A stretch of 64,000 nucleotides of DNA from positions 806,001 to 870,000 of the forward strand of contig NZ_CP026116.1 of NCBI RefSeq assembly GCF_004101845.1. The letters are read 5' to 3'. Positions within the stretch are counted from its first letter, which is position 1. The number at the start of each line of letters is the position of its first letter. Of the stretch, positions 60,022 through 64,000 are shown in pieces. This stretch comes from Latilactobacillus curvatus JCM 1096 = DSM 20019 (GTDB taxonomy: Bacteria; Bacillota; Bacilli; Lactobacillales; Lactobacillaceae). The position numbers and the translations under genes were made by a program. The notes under the pieces were generated by a model. That model did no database searches. It was not told the DNA's origin and worked only from the letters and a program-made list of their open reading frames with translations.

Positions 60022-61002
60022 TTAAGCCGCTGGTGCTGCGGGTTGTGCGCTATTTAAAGTCCACGTAATGTTGCTCGAGAATGTATCACCAGCCGCAAGT
60101 TGAATACTTGGATTGGCACTTAATGCTAATTTCCCAGCAACTTGCCATGTTTTCGACATCTTATCCGTCATAATCGGTATTTCAGTACCATTATCAGATA
60201 ATCCTACGTTCGTTGGCAAGCCAGTCATATTAATGGCTGTGCTGCTTAATTGTTTGCCTGTGGTTGATGCCATTTTACTCATCTTTGCTGTCAATTTCCA
60301 ACCTGGCGTTGCTCTGGTATCCGTGATTTTCAACCCATCACTGACCTGATATTGCTTGTCCTGAGCAGTTGTACCAACATAAATATCTTTTGACAAGACG
60401 TTCCCAAATCTAAAGCTAGGCACTTGATCCAATGACAACTTACCAACTGCTGGTTGCGCTTGTAATTCAGCTTCGTTAGAAACAATCGTAACTTTTTTTG
60501 AACTTCCACTTGATTCTTCCGTTACGTTAGTCGTTAATGTTAGCTGTGCTCGATAACTCTTTCCAGCCGTAGTTGCAGCTGCAGCATCTTTCATGAAAGT
60601 ACTATCTTTACTAAAGGTTAGTGGTTGTTCCGTATTTAAGTTCGCTAAATTTGTAATGTCACCCTTAAGATTAGAAACACCACTATTAGTAGCGGGGGTT
60701 ATTGTCTTATCCTCACCATCTGTAAATTGCCATTCATAATGCCAATTACTCGTTGCACCAGATGCCTTAGCTAGGTCTGACAAACCATCAACTGACCAAG
60801 TCCCACCGAGATCCGCCGCTTTCTTGTAGGCTGCTAACCCACCAACATAAACCGTTTTCTCTTTAGAGACATTCCCTGCAGCAATTTTATATTTAGCTGG
60901 AATCCCTGGTGTATTCGGATCTTTATTCAATTTTCCAGTATAATACGAATCTGGCTTATACTTTTCACCCTCCACATCAATCGCTTCGTTAACTTTATTC
61001 AC
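60022..61002 (-). pseudogene. WxL-domain surface protein lacking its N-terminus
   Basis: 326 codons with a C-terminal WxL domain: VPSFRFGNVLSKDIY, GWKLTAKMS (first WxL) and SNITWTLNSA (second motif). It binds peptidoglycan non-covalently in characterised relatives. The frame begins at GTG directly after an in-frame TAA, with no ribosome-binding site and no signal peptide, so it probably lost its 5' part. The start of another WxL gene lies 28 nt upstream in the same direction. It may still be made if coupled but could not be exported in the usual way. Confidence 0.65.
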
Positions 61003-61030
61003 TTATTTCGTGCGTTTAATAGTAAAATGA

Positions 61031-61639
61031 TTAAGCAGTTGGTGCAGTTGGTGCAGTTGGTGTTGTTGATGAAAGATTCCAATTAATTGTTGTTGTGAAA
61101 CTCTCATCTTTAGCTAAATCGGCTGCTGGATTTGCTGCTAATGTTAACGTAGCTGCTTCCATCTTGAAATTATCGACACCATGTTTCCCGTTACCTTTAA
61201 CCACTTCAACGGCAGGAGAATCGTCCTTAACAGCACCTGTTAAAGTTTCACCAAGTGAACCAGTAGAATCTAAATTCAATATTGCGCCTGTTAGTTTATT
61301 AGCATCATCTGTGAATTGAGCCATGTCAGCTGTCAACGACCAGTCAGATTTGCCTAAACGTATATCAGCAATTTCTAAAGCGCCAGCTGTTTTAGCAACT
61401 TTACCAGTAAAGCCAGCATAAATCGCACTAGCTTCAATTGTCCCAAAGCTGAAACTTGGTACTGATTTTAATACTAATGTCACATTTTCAGGATCTGTTG
61501 GGTTTGTTGGATCCTTAGCAACAACACTAAAGTCGGCTTTTGATGTTTGCGGAGCAACTGCGTCAGCTGATACTGACCCCACTGTCATTGCTGTTGGTGC
61601 TACCATTGTTGCTAATGCTGAAAATAATTTTGTCTTCAT
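61031..61639 (-). CDS. WxL-domain cell-surface protein
   Basis: A 202-residue secreted protein. It has a signal peptide (KTKLFSALATMVAPTAMTV..SVSA, cleavage after Ala about 24), then almost only a WxL domain: SVPSFSFGTIEASAIYAG, SDWSLTADMAQ, TTINWNLSS, and a TAPTAPTA tail. ATG 61639 follows GGAGGAATTATCA. Family members attach to the cell wall and usually occur with DUF916 partners, none of which is in the window. Confidence 0.88.
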   Translation of the reverse strand: MKTKLFSALATMVAPTAMTVGSVSADAVAPQTSKADFSVVAKDPTNPTDPENVTLVLKSVPSFSFGTIEASAIYAGFTGKVAKTAGALEIADIRLGKSDWSLTADMAQFTDDANKLTGAILNLDSTGSLGETLTGAVKDDSPAVEVVKGNGKHGVDNFKMEAATLTLAANPAADLAKDESFTTTINWNLSSTTPTAPTAPTA

Positions 61640-61708
61640 TGATAATTCCTCCAAATTATTATTAATTACATTTAATATAGTAGCACGCAATTCAATTGCC
61701 GGATAACA

Positions 61709-61738
61709 AAAAATAGATACCATACGGTATCTATTTTT
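61709..61738. terminator. Hairpin between the DinB-fold gene and the WxL gene
   Basis: AAAAATAGATACC / GGTATCTATTTTT is a perfect 13-bp stem with a 4-nt loop. It terminates the minus-strand DinB-fold gene. Confidence 0.85.
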
Positions 61739-61786
61739 ACCCTTCACTAATTATTCGTTAAACCGATTCCAATCCTGTCCTAGCAG

Positions 61787-62296
61787 TTATTTCCCCATTA
61801 CCATTCTTCTAGTGTAAACAGCTTGCCCGGAATGCATGACCGCATCATCCACGATTGAGACTAAGCGTGCTTCACGGGTAACTGCCGGTGTCCAATTTTC
61901 ATCAATTATCTCTAATAAAGACTCGTCAGTAACTTCAGCCAGGTAATCAAGCGTCAATTGCAATGCGTCTGCTAAGTAACCAATTAATAATGCTTTATCG
62001 ATGATAATCACTTTGGCTGCTTCTTCTGGTGAATGCGACCAATCTTGCGTTTCATCGGGTAGATCTAATGCAAATTTTTGTGACCAACCTGCACGTATCC
62101 ACAATGGTTGTATCCCTTTCAAATCCGCAATCTGATAATCCATTTCACGGGCAGTATGCCATACTAACCAGGTCACCGATTTAATTAGTGGCTGCGGCAT
62201 TGTATTGGCCTCAGCCACTGTCATTTGTTCCAATGTATCGAGTAATCGTTCTTGAGCGCGTTCGACCGTTGCACTTAATAGTTGCGTTGCATGCAT
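61787..62296 (-). CDS. DinB-fold protein (DinB/DUF664-like)
   Basis: A 169-residue four-helix-bundle-type protein with metal-ligand-like histidines in TWLVWHTAREMDYQI and DDAVMHSGQAVYTRR. These are the first and last conserved His positions of the DinB/YfiT superfamily, which includes thiol transferases. ATG 62296 is preceded by GGAGGAT. The function is not known. Confidence 0.78.
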   Translation of the reverse strand: MHATQLLSATVERAQERLLDTLEQMTVAEANTMPQPLIKSVTWLVWHTAREMDYQIADLKGIQPLWIRAGWSQKFALDLPDETQDWSHSPEEAAKVIIIDKALLIGYLADALQLTLDYLAEVTDESLLEIIDENWTPAVTREARLVSIVDDAVMHSGQAVYTRRMVMGK

Positions 62297-62445
62297 CTTA
62301 TCATCCTCCATATCTAAAAGTTAACCCCATTGTATCATTAAACCACTACTAGGCCTTTTTTTATGAATTTACCAAACCATTACGAAGCTTTACACTTTAT
62401 TTTCACTAGAACAACAAACACTTTACATTATTGTTTATGCTTAAC

Positions 62446-62475
62446 CTTGTAAAGAATAAAAAATCGTTTTACAAG
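62446..62475. promoter_or_regulatory. Inverted repeat before the phosphatase gene
   Basis: CTTGTAAA at 62446-62453 and TTTACAAG at 62468-62475 form a perfect 8-bp inverted repeat. Further CTTTACA strings lie at about 62390 and 62420. A possible operator or weak hairpin covers the ribosome-binding region. Confidence 0.4.
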
Positions 62476-62486
62476 AAGCAATCAAT

Positions 62487-63398
62487 ATGCGCATGAGCCA
62501 AACAATCATCCCTTACGTGGCAACAACAACTTTATTACTTTTGGCAGCCGGCTGTACCCCACAAAAAAATACTAAACAATCGACAGCTCATCAATCCACC
62601 CTTGTCCCTAAACAAAACATGAGTCGCCACATTCAATTAGCCGGTGCGATTAATACTCGTGATCTAGGTGGAATTGTCACGAAAACAGGTGCCAAAATTA
62701 AAGCCAATCGGTTAATTCGTTCTGGTGAATTAGCTGGTTTAACAACGAAGGATAAACAGAAGTTAACCGTTGGAAAACAATTAAATAACATCGTTGATTT
62801 ACGGACTAGTAGCGAAGTTGCGGCTAAACCCGATCCCGCTTTAAGCAACGTCCACTACAATCACTATGATGTCACCAAGTCTTTAGGGACTTCGGCAAGT
62901 CAAGCTGACTTTTTCAAGAATCTCGATAAGGTTGATGGTGAAGCTTTCATGATTGATATTAACCAAAAATTGGTTACTGATCCCGCAGCACGCACGAACT
63001 ATAAACAGTTCTTTAATGTCTTATTGAATAATAAAAGTGGTGCGACACTTTGGCATTGTACAGCCGGTAAAGATCGTGCCGGATTCGGTACTATGTTAGT
63101 CCTCAGTGCCCTCGGGGTTGATCAAAAGAGCATCATGGACGACTACCTCGCCTCTAATAAATATCGCCGCGCCGAAAATGAAAAGACAATTGAACAAATT
63201 AAGGTGGCAACTCACAATAACCCCAAAGCCGTTAAAACGATCACTGCAATGATGGCCGTCCGTAAACCCTATCTACAGGCCGCATATGACACAATGAACA
63301 AAGAATATGGTGGCGTTAATGGTTATTTGAAACACGGGCTGGGTTTGACTAAGGCGGATCTCAACCAATTAAAAACGATGTATCTTACCAAGAGTTAA
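62487..63398 (+). CDS. Lipoprotein tyrosine-protein phosphatase (IphP/LipA-like)
   Basis: A 303-residue protein. It has a lipoprotein signal with lipobox LLAAGC (Cys about 23), then the dual-specificity phosphatase body NTRDLGGIVTKTGAKI, RSGELAGL, VDLRTSSEV and the P-loop WHCTAGKDRAGFG (HCxxGKDRxG). Relatives are secreted phosphatases acting on phosphotyrosine and, in some cases, phosphoinositides. It is expected on the outer face of the membrane. Confidence 0.88.
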   Translation: MRMSQTIIPYVATTTLLLLAAGCTPQKNTKQSTAHQSTLVPKQNMSRHIQLAGAINTRDLGGIVTKTGAKIKANRLIRSGELAGLTTKDKQKLTVGKQLNNIVDLRTSSEVAAKPDPALSNVHYNHYDVTKSLGTSASQADFFKNLDKVDGEAFMIDINQKLVTDPAARTNYKQFFNVLLNNKSGATLWHCTAGKDRAGFGTMLVLSALGVDQKSIMDDYLASNKYRRAENEKTIEQIKVATHNNPKAVKTITAMMAVRKPYLQAAYDTMNKEYGGVNGYLKHGLGLTKADLNQLKTMYLTKS

Positions 63399-63444
63399 TG
63401 CTTCATCAGGTAGATTCACTATTCTCGTCTCTCCATTTTTTTGG

Positions 63445-63450
63445 TATACT
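63445..63450 (+). promoter_or_regulatory. Extended -10 promoter of the small membrane protein gene
   Basis: TGGTATACT, 35 nt upstream of the ATG, followed by AAAGGAG. Confidence 0.65.
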
Positions 63451-63485
63451 GCTCCTTAGAATCAATCAGTTAAAGGAGCCTCATC

Positions 63486-63680
63486 ATGTTACCTGCTCAA
63501 CATCTCATTTTATTATTGATCGTGATCATTGCTGCAATCGGCGTCTTAAGTTCATCAGTCATCTTATTCATCGCCCAACAAAAGAAAAATGACCAACTTA
63601 AGAAGAAATCGAATGTGCTCTTTTGGGTCAGCATCCTCGTGATGATGATCTTTCTGAAACTAATCGATATGCTTCAATAA
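63486..63680 (+). CDS. Small two-helix membrane protein
   Basis: A 64-residue protein: a first hydrophobic helix (LILLLIVIIAAIGVLSSSVILF), a charged linker QQKKNDQLKKKSN and a second helix (VLFWVSILVMMIFLKLI). It has a good AAAGGAG site, its own promoter and its own terminator, so it is a real gene. I do not recognise the family. Confidence 0.75.
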   Translation: MLPAQHLILLLIVIIAAIGVLSSSVILFIAQQKKNDQLKKKSNVLFWVSILVMMIFLKLIDMLQ

Positions 63681-63685
63681 ACACC

Positions 63686-63727
63686 AAAAAGCATGCCAGT
63701 CAAATTTGACTAGCATGCTTTTTTTGC
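63686..63727 (+). terminator. Terminator of the small membrane protein gene
   Basis: AAAAAGCATGC(C)AGTCAAA / TTTGACTAGCATGCTTTTTTT. Confidence 0.92.
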
Positions 63728-63794
63728 AATCTATCTTCTAAAAAACCACCCTTAATTCTTTGCTAAGTTACAAAACTTGGTCTAAGCAATTTTA

Positions 63795-63823
63795 TTGTTC
63801 CCCACCTTTTAGGATGTTATCTT
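63795..63823 (+). promoter_or_regulatory. Promoter of the DUF378 gene
   Basis: TTGTTC, 17 nt, TATCTT, 24 nt upstream of the ATG. Confidence 0.45.
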
Positions 63824-63847
63824 AAAGCTACTAAAGGAGGTGTCACT

Positions 63848-64000
63848 ATGAAAACCTTAGACAATATCGCGCTTACTTTATTAATCGTTGGTGGTTTGAA
63901 CTGGCTACTTGTCGGTCTATTCAAATTCGACCTAGTCGCTATGTTATTTGGCGGTCAAGCAGCTATTATTTCGCGCATCGTATATGTCCTTGTTGGACTT
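63848..64000 (+). CDS. DUF378 family membrane protein, partial
   Basis: The first 51 codons (MKTLDNIALTLLIVGGLNWLLVG..KFDLVAMLFGG...) match the short DUF378 membrane proteins, usually 60-80 residues with two helices. The AAAGGAGG site is strong. The end lies beyond the window. The function is unknown. Confidence 0.85.
   Translation, partial: MKTLDNIALTLLIVGGLNWLLVGLFKFDLVAMLFGGQAAIISRIVYVLVGL

Noticed and set aside
63398-63592. Open frame overlapping the small membrane protein gene
   Set aside because: It is a different frame over the promoter and start of 63486-63680, without a ribosome-binding site or a recognisable sequence.

Overview
The window looks like the chromosome of a low-GC Gram-positive lactic acid bacterium. 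The closest fit I can infer is the Latilactobacillus sakei/curvatus group. The signs are PolC-type replication, a LexA/YneF/YnzC cluster, WxL surface proteins, strong GGAGG ribosome-binding sites and extended -10 promoters. The species call is inference from gene content and order, not from a search.

Layout. 1-1126 is a frameshifted family-2 glycosyltransferase that runs off the left edge. 1351-6814 (minus) is the translation/transcription operon rimP-nusA-ylxR-ylxQ-infB-rbfA. 6956-9022 (minus) is an AEC transporter plus a D-2-hydroxyacid dehydrogenase, and 9228-9578 is a DUF2200 gene. 9654-27316 is a defence island, framed on the left by the stump of a broken gene and on the right by the polC terminator. 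27758-37273 (minus) is polC, proS, rseP, cdsA, uppS, and 40388-43585 (minus) is frr, pyrH, tsf, rpsB. The island and the transporter pair therefore sit inside the common Firmicute order uppS-cdsA-rseP-proS-polC-rimP-nusA. A YhgE/Pip membrane protein faces the other way at 37587-40334. 43.7-64 kb is mixed housekeeping and accessory content: GNAT, GIY-YIG, TrmN6, PlsC, a nonsense-riddled MgtA behind an intact M-box riboswitch, an alpha/beta hydrolase, a heterodimeric ABC exporter, YneF, YnzC, LexA with its own SOS box, Apt, RecJ, GalE, small membrane proteins, two WxL proteins, a DinB-fold protein, a lipoprotein phosphatase and a partial DUF378 gene.

The main discovery is the defence island, a type 1 BREX system (brxA-brxB-brxC-pglX ... 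pglZ-brxL) with an Mrr-type restriction gene behind brxL. Its methyltransferase gene is built for shuffling. The expressed pglX (19789-22446, minus) faces two silent, promoterless pglX cassettes (17447-19127 and 19135-19786, plus) and a tyrosine recombinase (16487-17422, plus). I found two unrelated pairs of perfect 24-bp inverted repeats. The outer pair (17423-17446 / 21431-21454) lies just before the SAM-binding motif. The inner pair (19135-19158 / 20411-20434) lies inside the presumed target-recognition region. Both exchanges keep the reading frame, so the locus should make three different PglX proteins from four DNA arrangements. The conserved C-terminal domain of PglX is not in pglX. It is a separate 311-residue gene (15425-16360) with its own ribosome-binding site and a TATAAT box, beyond the recombinase. 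All three variable versions stop at the same domain boundary. The 885- and 311-residue proteins together have the usual PglX length of about 1200.

A second unexplained structure is a family of interspersed elements of about 120 nt (32196-32313, 32319-32437, 35601-35720, 55011-55132). Each folds into one long rod on the minus strand, with compensating base changes between copies. Three of the four begin on the stop codon of the gene they follow (proS, cdsA, apt).
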